DNA from: UBA7185 sp964606855
Lineage (GTDB): Bacteria > Bacillota > Peptococcia > Peptococcales > Peptococcaceae
DNA: 5,610 bases
Direction of reading: 5' to 3'
NCBI GenBank assembly: GCA_964606855.1
Contig: CAZSHM010000060.1
Span: forward strand, 1-5,610
A program made the translations under genes and the position numbers. Within the stretch, counting starts at the first letter, position 1. Every line of letters begins with the position of its first letter. Below are positions 1-5,549 of this stretch, piece after piece. The notes under the pieces were generated by a model that was not told where the DNA came from, made no database searches, and saw only the letters and a program-made list of their open reading frames with translations.

Positions 1-720
1 CCGGATCCGGATGTGGCGGTCAGCAAGTCCGCGCTGGAGCGCACACTGCTGGATGCGGTGAAGGACGCGCTGTCCGAGAACCAGGATGTCACGCTTGTGG
101 GTGACGGCAGCGCATCGCTGCGCGTGAGCGCGCGCAGGGACGGCGCGGAGCTGAAGGCCTTCGACGATCCGCTGACGGTCACCATCCCGGTCAGCCAGAG
201 TATGCTGGACGGGATAGATCCCGCGAAACTGACGCTGGCCAAGGTGAGCGTGGGCGCGGACGGCGAGATCACGCTGACATATATGGGCGGCAAGTATGAT
301 CCGGCCGCGGGTGTGTTCCGGGCCTATGTGGATGAGCCGGGCGACTATATTCTGGTCGCGGCGGACAACCTGACCCTGATCGATCTGCACATCGGTAGCC
401 TGGTCAGCGAGGTCAACGGGCAGGAGCGCCGGAACGACGTGGCGCCGTACATCATCCAGAACCGCACCATGGTGCCGGTGCGTTTCGTCTCCGAGACGCT
501 GGGCGCGAAGGTGGACTGGAATGCCAAGGCGCGCCTTGTCACGATCCAGATCGACGGCGCGACGCTGCAGATGACCATCGACCAGGAGATCCCGGGCTTC
601 GGCGCGGCGCCGGTCATCCGTGACGGCCGCACGCTGGTGCCCATCCGCTACATCTCCGAGGCGCTGGGCGCGAACGTGATCTATGTGCCGGCGGCGCAGG
701 AGGTCGTGATCGCCAAGTAA
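1..720 (+). CDS. Surface-type protein with C-terminal copper amine oxidase N-like (stalk) domain, 5' partial
   Basis: The reading frame is open from base 1 (Pro-Asp-Pro-Asp precedes the GTG at 13), so the start lies left of the window and the GTG is probably internal. 239 residues are visible. Residues about 129-239 match the copper amine oxidase N-terminal-like domain (PF07833 type). It has two related half-repeats, NRTMVPVRFVSETLGAKVDW and, about 56 residues later, GRTLVPIRYISEALGANV, each followed by a short beta strand. In Clostridia this domain is common on secreted or S-layer-associated proteins and does not imply amine oxidase activity. The preceding part (about 30-118) is beta-rich, with a GKYDPAAGVF-type strand resembling Ig-like segments of surface proteins. 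No membrane anchor or sortase motif is seen at the C-terminus, which ends right after the domain. Any signal peptide would be upstream. The gene converges on the neighbouring operon and has its own terminator. The substrate or ligand is unknown. Confidence 0.87.
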   Translation, partial: PDPDVAVSKSALERTLLDAVKDALSENQDVTLVGDGSASLRVSARRDGAELKAFDDPLTVTIPVSQSMLDGIDPAKLTLAKVSVGADGEITLTYMGGKYDPAAGVFRAYVDEPGDYILVAADNLTLIDLHIGSLVSEVNGQERRNDVAPYIIQNRTMVPVRFVSETLGAKVDWNAKARLVTIQIDGATLQMTIDQEIPGFGAAPVIRDGRTLVPIRYISEALGANVIYVPAAQEVVIAK

Positions 721-790
721 CCGCGGCGGGACGGGGAGCCGCAGGCTCCGCGGATTCGCGCGAAAAAAAGAAGATTCCGCCGGAAACGGC

Positions 791-830
791 AAAGGGGGAC
801 GCCCGCAATCGCTGCGGCGTCCCCCTTTTT
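791..830 (+). terminator. Strong intrinsic terminator, possibly bidirectional
   Basis: A perfect 13-bp stem (791-803 with 816-828, AAAGGGGGACGCC and its complement) is extended by an inner GCA/TGC stem after a one-base bulge. It ends in five T's (826-830) on the + strand. It lies 70 bases after the stop of the stalk-domain gene. On the - strand the stem is followed only by a three-T tract (paired with the A's of the stem), so it may also stop the converging operon, less efficiently. Confidence 0.9.
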
Positions 831-834
831 GTGG

Positions 835-894
835 TGCGCCCGGCGGCGCACGTTTCTAACGGGTGAAAGGCCCGCGTCCGGTTTCGGCAGCGGG
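835..894. other. Two small hairpins in the convergent intergenic region
   Basis: A six-bp stem (TGCGCC at 835-840 with GGCGCA at 845-850, four-base loop) sits next to an imperfect one (CCCGC at 871-875 with GCGGG at 890-894, inner CCG/CGG, loop GTTT). Read on the - strand, the second lies about 22 bases after the Nif3 stop and is followed by CCTTTC, so it could be a weak terminator or 3'-end processing barrier for the operon. GC-rich DNA yields such stems by chance. The rest of 721-916 shows one more small stem (735-740 with 744-749) and nothing else. Confidence 0.25.
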
Positions 895-916
895 AGGGAG
901 GGAAAATTTTTCAGGA

Positions 917-2062
917 CTAGGGCGCTGTCCGCGCCGGCTCCGCCCGGTGCCAGTGGGAGAGGTAATCCTCCTCCGCATAGACGATCGCCTCCAGCCCCAG
1001 ACGGCGCACAAAGTCCGCCAGCGCCCGGACGACGCATCGCTCCGTGGCGAAGTGTCCCGCGTCCACCAGCGTGAGGCCAAGCTGCCGCGCTGTCTGCGCG
1101 TCGTGGTACTTGACATCGCCGGTGAGGTAGACGTCCGCGCCGGCGCGCTTGGCCTCTTGCAGATAGGAGGCGCCGCTGCCGCCGCAGAGGGCCACCCTGC
1201 GCAGGCGCGGTGCGTCCGTCGCCGCATGGTAGGCGAGATGCGCGCAGCCCAGGCGCTCGCCCACCAGCTCGAGGAAGGCCTCCAGCGGCAGCGGACGCGG
1301 CAGATCGCCGATGCGCCCGATGCCGCGCACCGCGCCGCTCCAGGCGCATCCGGCGGGATCCAGGCGGAAGACATCGCACGCCGCTTCCTCATAGGGATGC
1401 GCCGCGCGCATGGCCGCGAGCACCGCGGGGAGCGCATCCCGCGGCACAATCGTCTCCAGGCGGTACTCGTCGGCGTATTCCAGCCGCCCCGCCTCGCCCA
1501 GGAAAGGAGAGGTGCCCGCGCCGGGCAGAAACGTACCCGTCCCGCGCGCCTGGAAGGTGCAGCGGCTGTAGGCGCCCACGCAGCCCGCGCCCGCGCCGCA
1601 CATCGCGTCGCGCACGCGGTCCTCGTATCCCGCGGGGACATAGACCACCACTTTGCAGTACTCCGCCTGCCGCAGATCCGCCAGGGGCTCCACCGCTGTG
1701 AGGCCCAGCGCCGCCGCCAGCACGTCGTTGACGCCGCCGGGCGCGATGTCGAGGTTGGTGTGGGCGCAGTAGTGCGCCACCCCGTGGGCGGCCAGCGTGA
1801 GAACGGTGCGGCCCACGGCAGTGTCGCTGTTCAGCTGCTTTATGGGTTTGAAGATCAGCGGATGATGCGTCAAGAGCAGCTGTGCGCCGGCCTCTGCCGC
1901 CGCCTGCGCCGTCGCCTCGTCGGGGGTTAGGGCCACCATCACCCGCGTGAGAACGGCATCCCGCGCGCCCACCGTGAGCCCGGGGTTATCCCAGTCCTCC
2001 GCCCAGGCGGGGGGAGCCCACTGCTCCAGAGCCGTGACTAGATCCTGACATCGCATCGACAT
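917..2062 (-). CDS. Nif3-like dinuclear metal centre hexameric protein (YqfO type)
   Basis: This 381-residue protein has the length of the long, Bacillus YqfO-type members of the NIF3 family, which form hexamers with a two-metal site. The likely metal ligands are present: H66/H67 in the THHPLIF motif, D105 in HTNLD, and H337 and E341 in AGHFATE. A CutA/PII-like insert occupies about residues 135-235, with the typical AHPYEEAACDVF segment near 221-232. Proposed roles for the family include metal handling and GTP cyclohydrolase-like activity, but the cellular function is unsettled. It is the last gene of the operon and starts four bases after the trmK stop. The ATG at 2062 has GAGGTGA five bases upstream; a second ATG two codons in (2056) is an alternative at 11-base spacing. 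The cytoplasmic location is inferred from the lack of any signal or membrane segment. Confidence 0.94.
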   Translation of the reverse strand: MSMRCQDLVTALEQWAPPAWAEDWDNPGLTVGARDAVLTRVMVALTPDEATAQAAAEAGAQLLLTHHPLIFKPIKQLNSDTAVGRTVLTLAAHGVAHYCAHTNLDIAPGGVNDVLAAALGLTAVEPLADLRQAEYCKVVVYVPAGYEDRVRDAMCGAGAGCVGAYSRCTFQARGTGTFLPGAGTSPFLGEAGRLEYADEYRLETIVPRDALPAVLAAMRAAHPYEEAACDVFRLDPAGCAWSGAVRGIGRIGDLPRPLPLEAFLELVGERLGCAHLAYHAATDAPRLRRVALCGGSGASYLQEAKRAGADVYLTGDVKYHDAQTARQLGLTLVDAGHFATERCVVRALADFVRRLGLEAIVYAEEDYLSHWHRAEPARTAP

Positions 2063-2066
2063 GCTA

Positions 2067-2073
2067 TCACCTC
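2067..2073 (-). promoter_or_regulatory. Nif3 ribosome binding site containing the trmK stop codon
   Basis: Read on the - strand this is GAGGTGA, whose last three bases are the TGA stop of trmK. It lies five bases from the Nif3 ATG at 2062. Ribosomes finishing TrmK are therefore placed on the next initiation site, which suggests translational coupling. Confidence 0.8.
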
Positions 2074-2792
2074 GTCACAAATTGCGCGGTGCCGAAGCGC
2101 GCCGCGACGGCCGCGCGGATGGCGTCCCGCGTCTGTGAAATCGCCGCGGCGCGGGCGCGGCTCTCCGCGCTCGCGCTGTGGGCCAGGGAGTCCAGCGCCG
2201 CCTGCGCGCGCCGGTCGAAGTCCGCGGCGTAGGCGGGCAGCAGCGGATGTCCCTCCGACAGGAGCCGCGGCCCCAGATAGAGCTCCGCCTCCGAGAGAGG
2301 CGGCTGGCCTTCGCCCGGCGCGAGCGCCAGGATCACCGCCCAGCGCCCGCGCTCGCGCAGCAGCTGCTCCGCCGCGATGCGCCAGCCGTGCGCGGCCGCC
2401 CAGCGGCGCACGGCGTCCGCGGCGTTGTTGGGCTGTAGGATCGCGAGTTCCAGCGCATCGCGCACCGCCACGGGCGCGGCATCCAGAATCCCGCACATGA
2501 GCGTGCCGCCCATGCCGGCGAGTACGGCCACATCGACCTCGCCCGGCGCGAGCGGCTGCAGCCCGTCGCCCAGGCGCAGTTCCACCTGCCGAGCCACTCC
2601 GCAGCGCAGGACGTTGCGTCGCGCCGCCTCCAGCGGGCCGGCGGCGATGTCGCAGGCGATGACGCGCCGGGCGGGGTCCCGTTCCGCCAGATAGCAGGGC
2701 AGAAGCCCGTGATCGGTTCCGATATCGGCGACGCGCGCGCCCGGCGGCACCAGCGCGGCGATCGCCGCCAGCCGTTCCGTCAGCTTGACCAT
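2067..2792 (-). CDS. trmK: tRNA (adenine(22)-N(1))-methyltransferase TrmK
   Basis: TrmK transfers a methyl group from S-adenosylmethionine to N1 of A22 in the D-loop of bacterial tRNAs. The 241-residue product has the family's two-part layout. An N-terminal Rossmann methyltransferase carries SAM motif I (VADIGTDHGLLP, residues 21-32), an acidic strand end ACDIA (46-50), GDGL (76-79), the GMGG motif (93-96) and LQPNN (119-123). A helical, probably coiled-coil C-terminal region (about 188-233, rich in Ala and Arg) follows, as in the B. subtilis enzyme. The start at 2792 is well supported by TAGGAGG six bases upstream. It sits between pyrR (10-base gap) and the Nif3 gene (four-base gap). Adjacency of trmK and a Nif3 gene also occurs in B. 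subtilis (yqfN-yqfO), which strengthens both calls. No defect is seen. Confidence 0.94.
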   Translation of the reverse strand: MVKLTERLAAIAALVPPGARVADIGTDHGLLPCYLAERDPARRVIACDIAAGPLEAARRNVLRCGVARQVELRLGDGLQPLAPGEVDVAVLAGMGGTLMCGILDAAPVAVRDALELAILQPNNAADAVRRWAAAHGWRIAAEQLLRERGRWAVILALAPGEGQPPLSEAELYLGPRLLSEGHPLLPAYAADFDRRAQAALDSLAHSASAESRARAAAISQTRDAIRAAVAARFGTAQFVTR

Positions 2793-2798
2793 GATCCG

Positions 2799-2805
2799 CC
2801 TCCTA
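2799..2805 (-). promoter_or_regulatory. trmK ribosome binding site formed by the pyrR stop codon
   Basis: On the - strand the sequence is TAGGAGG, with TAG being the pyrR stop. It is a near-consensus Shine-Dalgarno sequence six bases from the trmK ATG, and it fixes that start. Confidence 0.88.
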
Positions 2806-3357
2806 GCTTGCGCCCCCGTCGTCGGGGCGGTCGATACAGACCTGGTCCACGCCGTCGATCTCCGACAGGCAGACCTGGATCCCTTCGCGGCGGGAAGTGG
2901 GGATATTCTTGCCGATGTAGTCCGCCTTGATCGGCAGTTCGCGGTGGCCGCGGTCCACCAGCACCGCCAGCTGGATATTCCGCGGACGGCCTAGGTCGAT
3001 GACGGCATCCAGCGCCGCGCGGATTGTCCGTCCCGTGAAGAGCACATCGTCCACGAGGACGATTTTCCTGCCCGTCACAGGGAAAGACAGTTCGTTTCCG
3101 GGAAACTGCGCGCGGACATCGTTCGAGATCAGGTCGTCCCGGTAGGAGGTGACGTCCAGCTCGCCGACCGGCGGGAGAACCCCCTCGATCCGGCGGATCA
3201 TCTCCGCAAGGCGGTGCGCCAGCGGCAGTCCGCGGCTGCGGATTCCGATGAACGCGAGCTGGTCCGTGCCCTTGTTGCGCTCCAAAATCTCGTGGGCAAT
3301 GCGGTTCAGGGAGCGGCGGATCGCCGCCTGATCCATGACAATCGTAGAGGGACGCAT
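2803..3357 (-). CDS. pyrR: Bifunctional pyr operon regulator / uracil phosphoribosyltransferase PyrR
   Basis: PyrR binds pyr mRNA in response to UMP/UTP and promotes attenuation; many members also make UMP from uracil and PRPP. The 184-residue product has the usual length and a type I phosphoribosyltransferase fold. Visible motifs are FIGIRSRGLPLA (36-47), the SYRDDL segment (71-76), the PRPP-binding loop IVLVDDVLFTGRT (99-111, acidic pair D103/D104) and VLVDRGHRELPIKADYIGKN (132-151), which is highly characteristic of PyrR. It starts three bases after the rluD stop, with GAGGAG at nine-base spacing. B. subtilis also has pyrR downstream of lspA and an rluD-like gene, but there it heads the pyr operon. 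Here trmK follows and there is no room for a pyr leader, so control of any pyr genes would be in trans. Confidence 0.96.
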   Translation of the reverse strand: MRPSTIVMDQAAIRRSLNRIAHEILERNKGTDQLAFIGIRSRGLPLAHRLAEMIRRIEGVLPPVGELDVTSYRDDLISNDVRAQFPGNELSFPVTGRKIVLVDDVLFTGRTIRAALDAVIDLGRPRNIQLAVLVDRGHRELPIKADYIGKNIPTSRREGIQVCLSEIDGVDQVCIDRPDDGGAS

Positions 3358-3360
3358 CGG

Positions 3361-4410
3361 CTACAACTCCTCGCTTGATTTTTCTTGTGCCAATCGCTGC
3401 AGCGCGGCCTGAAACTGTGCCGGGAGCGGGGATTCAAAGTACAGCGCCTCCCCGGTGCGCGGATGGACAAAGCCCAGCGCGTAGGCGTGCAGGGCCTGTC
3501 CGGTAAAGCCCAAATCGTTTCTGCCGCTGCCGTAGAGCGGGTCGCCCACCAGCGGATGCCCCAGGTAGGCCATGTGCACCCGGATCTGGTGCGTGCGTCC
3601 CGTCTCCAGGCGGCATTCCAGGAAGGTGTGGCGGGAGAAGCGCGCCCGGACAACGTAGTGCGTACGGGCCGTCTTGCCGCCCTGCCGGACAACGGCCATC
3701 TTTTTGCGGTCTGTCTCGTGGCGGCCGATGGGCGCGTCCACCAGCCCCGCCGGCTCCGGGAGGACGCCCTCGCAGAGAGCATAGTAGGCGCGCCGGATGC
3801 TGTGCGACCGGAACTGCTCCGCCAGCTGTCGATGCGCGAAATCGTTCTTCGCGGCCACCAAAAGGCCGGAGGTGTCCTTGTCGATGCGGTGGACGATGCC
3901 GGGCCGCAGGGCGCCGTTGATGCCGGAGAGATCGCCGCAGTGGAACAGGAGGCCGTTCACCAGCGTGCCGCCGGCATGGCCGTGCGCGGGGTGTACTACC
4001 AGCCCGGCGGGCTTGTCCACCACCACGAGGTCGCTGTCCTCGTAGACGATCTCCAGAGGCATCTCCTCCGGCAAAACCTCCGTCGGAGCGGCCGCGGGGA
4101 TCCGCACCAGCAGGCGGTCGCCGGGCTTGACTTTGCGGCTGGATTTGACAGCCCTGCCGTCCAGAAGGATCGCGCCCTCCGCGATGAGTTTTTGCAGGTA
4201 GGAGCGGGAGATCCCGTCCAGCGTTTCCGCGAGAAAGGCGTCCAGTCGCTGTCCGCCCGCGCCGGGGGGAATCTCCAGTTCGAACGCGTCCGCGGCGCCG
4301 TCTGCCGCCCCGCAAAGTTCGCCGGTGAGATCGCCGGCGACCGTCTCCGGGAGATCGGGAACCGGTTCTTCGGCGAGGACGCCGGGGCGGCTGCGCAGTG
4401 AGGTATCCAT
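3361..4410 (-). CDS. RluA/RluD-family 23S rRNA pseudouridine synthase
   Basis: This enzyme isomerises uridine to pseudouridine in structured RNA, probably large-subunit rRNA. The 349-residue product has an S4 RNA-binding domain (about 49-107, with RLDAFLAE and SRSYLQKLI) and the RluA-type catalytic domain. The signature GIVHRIDKDTSGLLVAAK carries the likely catalytic aspartate D177, and RTHQIRVHM (272-280) and GDPLYG follow. I chose the ATG at 4410 because AAGGAG lies nine bases upstream. A longer frame back to 4494 would overlap lspA and add a non-family sequence. About 45 acidic, proline-containing residues precede the S4 domain, more than in typical homologues. It is 26 bases from lspA and three from pyrR. 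The exact target site (RluD-like positions around 1911-1917, or other) cannot be read from sequence, so I give no symbol. Confidence 0.93.
   Translation of the reverse strand: MDTSLRSRPGVLAEEPVPDLPETVAGDLTGELCGAADGAADAFELEIPPGAGGQRLDAFLAETLDGISRSYLQKLIAEGAILLDGRAVKSSRKVKPGDRLLVRIPAAAPTEVLPEEMPLEIVYEDSDLVVVDKPAGLVVHPAHGHAGGTLVNGLLFHCGDLSGINGALRPGIVHRIDKDTSGLLVAAKNDFAHRQLAEQFRSHSIRRAYYALCEGVLPEPAGLVDAPIGRHETDRKKMAVVRQGGKTARTHYVVRARFSRHTFLECRLETGRTHQIRVHMAYLGHPLVGDPLYGSGRNDLGFTGQALHAYALGFVHPRTGEALYFESPLPAQFQAALQRLAQEKSSEEL
3367..3372 (-). promoter_or_regulatory. pyrR ribosome binding site inside the rluD-family coding end
   Basis: The GAGGAG formed by the two Glu codons near the end of the pseudouridine synthase (…Glu-Glu-Leu-stop) lies nine bases before the pyrR ATG. 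No other Shine-Dalgarno sequence fits in the three-base gap. Confidence 0.8.
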
Positions 4411-4426
4411 AAAGAAGGGCTCCTTT
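4411..4426 (-). promoter_or_regulatory. rluD-family ribosome binding site within a possible small hairpin
   Basis: On the - strand, AAAGGAG precedes the ATG by nine bases. AAAGGA can pair with TTCTTT directly before the ATG (six pairs, one of them G-U, loop GCCC), which would cover the Shine-Dalgarno sequence. The site itself is clear; the pairing is weak and its regulatory role is only inferred. Confidence 0.6.
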
Positions 4427-4436
4427 CCGGTTTCCG

Positions 4437-4877
4437 TCACAGATCTTCCCCGCGGAAGAGGAACAAGAAACACATCAGCACGAGTCCCACGCAAACGCAG
4501 ATGTCGGCGACGTTAAAGACGGGCCAGATTTGAAAATCCAAAAAGTCGGTGACGGAGCCGCGCAGCACGCGGTCGATGAAGTTGCCTGCCGCGCCGCCCA
4601 CCACCAGGCCGAGACAGACGGACATCAGCGATTTTTTGTGGCGGAGATGCAGGTAGATCCAGCACATGGCGCCGACGATGACGACGGTGAGCAGGAGAAA
4701 CAGCAGACGCTGTCCGGAGAGAATGCCGAAGGCCGCGCCGCGGTTCTCGATATGGGTCAGGTGGAACACATTCGGGAGGACGGGCAGGGATTGTCCCACG
4801 GCCAGCCGGACGCGCACCAGCGCTTTGGTCAGCTGATCCGCGAAGACGGCCAGGAGTGCGGGGAGGAGAAAATACAT
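4437..4877 (-). CDS. lspA: Lipoprotein signal peptidase (signal peptidase II) LspA
   Basis: LspA is an inner-membrane aspartyl protease that cuts the signal peptide from diacylglyceryl-modified prolipoproteins. The 146-residue length is normal. Conserved blocks are ADQLTK (13-18, with D14), ENRGAAFGI (44-52), GGAAGNFIDR (94-103, catalytic D102) and FNVADICVCVG (121-131, catalytic D125). Four hydrophobic segments fit the family: about 2-19, 57-77, 84-101 and 122-142. A short charged tail (RGEDL) ends the protein. The start at 4877 places the first membrane segment correctly, but its ribosome site is modest: AAAGGGG ten bases upstream. It follows the DUF5665 gene by 62 bases and precedes the pseudouridine synthase by 26, an arrangement common in Bacillota. 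Confidence 0.96.
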   Translation of the reverse strand: MYFLLPALLAVFADQLTKALVRVRLAVGQSLPVLPNVFHLTHIENRGAAFGILSGQRLLFLLLTVVIVGAMCWIYLHLRHKKSLMSVCLGLVVGGAAGNFIDRVLRGSVTDFLDFQIWPVFNVADICVCVGLVLMCFLFLFRGEDL

Positions 4878-4933
4878 GGCGGCAGGGCCCCTTTCGATGA
4901 GATGTCCGCTGCGGGGAGCGCGGAGCCGTGCGG

Positions 4934-4949
4934 GCGGCGCTAGCGCCGC
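4934..4949. repeat. Perfect 16-bp palindrome over the DUF5665 stop codon
   Basis: GCGGCGCTAGCGCCGC reads identically on both strands and spans the TAG stop at 4940-4942. In mRNA it would form a six-GC-pair hairpin with the loop CUAG, so the stop codon lies in the loop and its edge. No T tract follows, so it is not an ordinary terminator. It could modulate the downstream lspA or be chance in GC-rich DNA. Confidence 0.5.
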
Positions 4950-5437
4950 ATCAGGTCGTAATTCTCCCGGATCAGGTCGATCAAATCGGAGATAAAATCG
5001 CTGATGCCGGGCAGGTTGAGCATGATCAGTTTCTGAATGATAAAGAAGAGGACAGCGAGCACCAGCGCCAGACCGATGGTACTGCCCAGGCCGCGGGCGA
5101 TGCCGATGAGAAAGTTGGTCAAAAGAAGGCGTCCGGGATGTTCCAGATAATCGACATACTCCGCGATGCGGGTCTTTTCCATCACGCGCGTGAGATCCTC
5201 GGTCACCCTTGCCAGACGGGAGAGTTCCACCTCGCCCTGCGCGGAACGGAGCGGATCCGCCGGCGGGACAGAGGCGCCGGACGCGTCCGCGCCGTTCGGC
5301 ACGGCAGAGTCCTGCGGGGCGGCACTGTTTGGGAGGAGATCCGGCTCGCGATCGGCCGGCGCTTCGCCCGCCGGCGCGTCCGGCGGCGGGGTTCGGTGCA
5401 GCAGCGGCGATTCAACCTGTTTTGGATGTTTTTGCAT
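4940..5437 (-). CDS. DUF5665 domain-containing membrane protein
   Basis: The function is unknown. The 165-residue product has two parts. Residues 1-67 are low-complexity, rich in Pro, Ala and Asp, and probably disordered. Residues about 75-160 match the DUF5665 pattern: a helix with RIAEYVDYLEHPGRLLLTNF (90-109), a glycine-containing hydrophobic stretch GIARGLGSTIGLALVLAVLF (112-131) that forms one membrane helix with its flanks, and a C-terminal amphipathic helix after LNLPGISDFISDLIDLI (140-156). The protein is therefore probably a single-pass membrane protein with a soluble N-terminal tail. I prefer the ATG at 5437 because GGAGG lies eight bases upstream; the in-frame GTG at 5443 would leave only two bases. 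It is the first gene of the operon, ahead of lspA, which hints at an envelope role but does not prove it. Confidence 0.85.
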   Translation of the reverse strand: MQKHPKQVESPLLHRTPPPDAPAGEAPADREPDLLPNSAAPQDSAVPNGADASGASVPPADPLRSAQGEVELSRLARVTEDLTRVMEKTRIAEYVDYLEHPGRLLLTNFLIGIARGLGSTIGLALVLAVLFFIIQKLIMLNLPGISDFISDLIDLIRENYDLMRR

Positions 5438-5445
5438 GGGCACTC

Positions 5446-5450
5446 CCTCC
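5446..5450 (-). promoter_or_regulatory. Ribosome binding site of the DUF5665 gene
   Basis: GGAGG on the - strand sits eight bases from the ATG at 5437 but only two from the GTG at 5443, so it decides the start in favour of the ATG. Confidence 0.75.
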
Positions 5451-5481
5451 CGGGAAAAGATGCTTGCCGCACCGGATGCGG

Positions 5482-5514
5482 GCGATCCGCGCGGTGGCCG
5501 TGCACAAGGATCGC
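5482..5514 (-). promoter_or_regulatory. Stem-loop at the predicted 5' end of the operon mRNA
   Basis: Perfect seven-base arms (GCGATCC near 5514 and GGATCGC near 5482) enclose a nested stem GCACGG-CCA-CCGCGC with one mismatch. The outer arm begins within one to three bases of the transcription start predicted from the promoter. There is no U tract after it, so it is not a terminator. A 5'-terminal hairpin of this kind can protect mRNA from decay; that role is inferred. Confidence 0.55.
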
Positions 5515-5521
5515 ATGGGGT

Positions 5522-5549
5522 ATTATACCATGAAAAAAATGTTTGATAA
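5522..5549 (-). promoter_or_regulatory. Extended -10 sigma-A-type promoter of the operon
   Basis: On the - strand a perfect TATAAT (5522-5527) is preceded by TG one base upstream, an extended -10 element. A -35 candidate TTATCA (5544-5549, four of six matches to TTGACA) lies at 16-base spacing, and T/A-rich sequence lies further upstream. Transcription should start near 5514-5516, giving a leader of about 78 bases to the DUF5665 ATG. The -35 overlaps a small inverted repeat, GTTT-GAT-AAAC (5541-5551). Confidence 0.8.

Noticed and set aside
735..749. Hairpin GGAGCC-GCA-GGCTCC as terminator of the stalk-domain gene
   Set aside because: No T tract follows it. The 13-bp stem with five T's at 791-830 is a far better terminator.
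863..1930. A 355-codon + strand open frame opposite the Nif3 gene
   Set aside because: It is antisense to a gene with clear family motifs. Its product is Arg/Ala/Gln-rich without recognisable domains, as expected of an antisense shadow in GC-rich coding DNA.
3358..3480. PyrR-dependent attenuator upstream of pyrR
   Set aside because: The gap is only three bases. I saw no PyrR-binding-loop consensus or terminator hairpin with a U tract in the preceding coding end.
3385..4401. A 338-codon + strand open frame opposite the pseudouridine synthase gene
   Set aside because: It mirrors the codon structure of the real gene, shows no domain, and has no convincing promoter or ribosome site.
4411..4494. 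Longer N-terminus for the pseudouridine synthase, starting at 4494
   Set aside because: It would overlap the lspA end by 58 bases and lacks a good ribosome site, whereas the ATG at 4410 has AAGGAG at ideal spacing.
5438..5443. GTG start at 5443 for the DUF5665 gene
   Set aside because: The Shine-Dalgarno sequence is only two bases away, while the ATG at 5437 has eight-base spacing.
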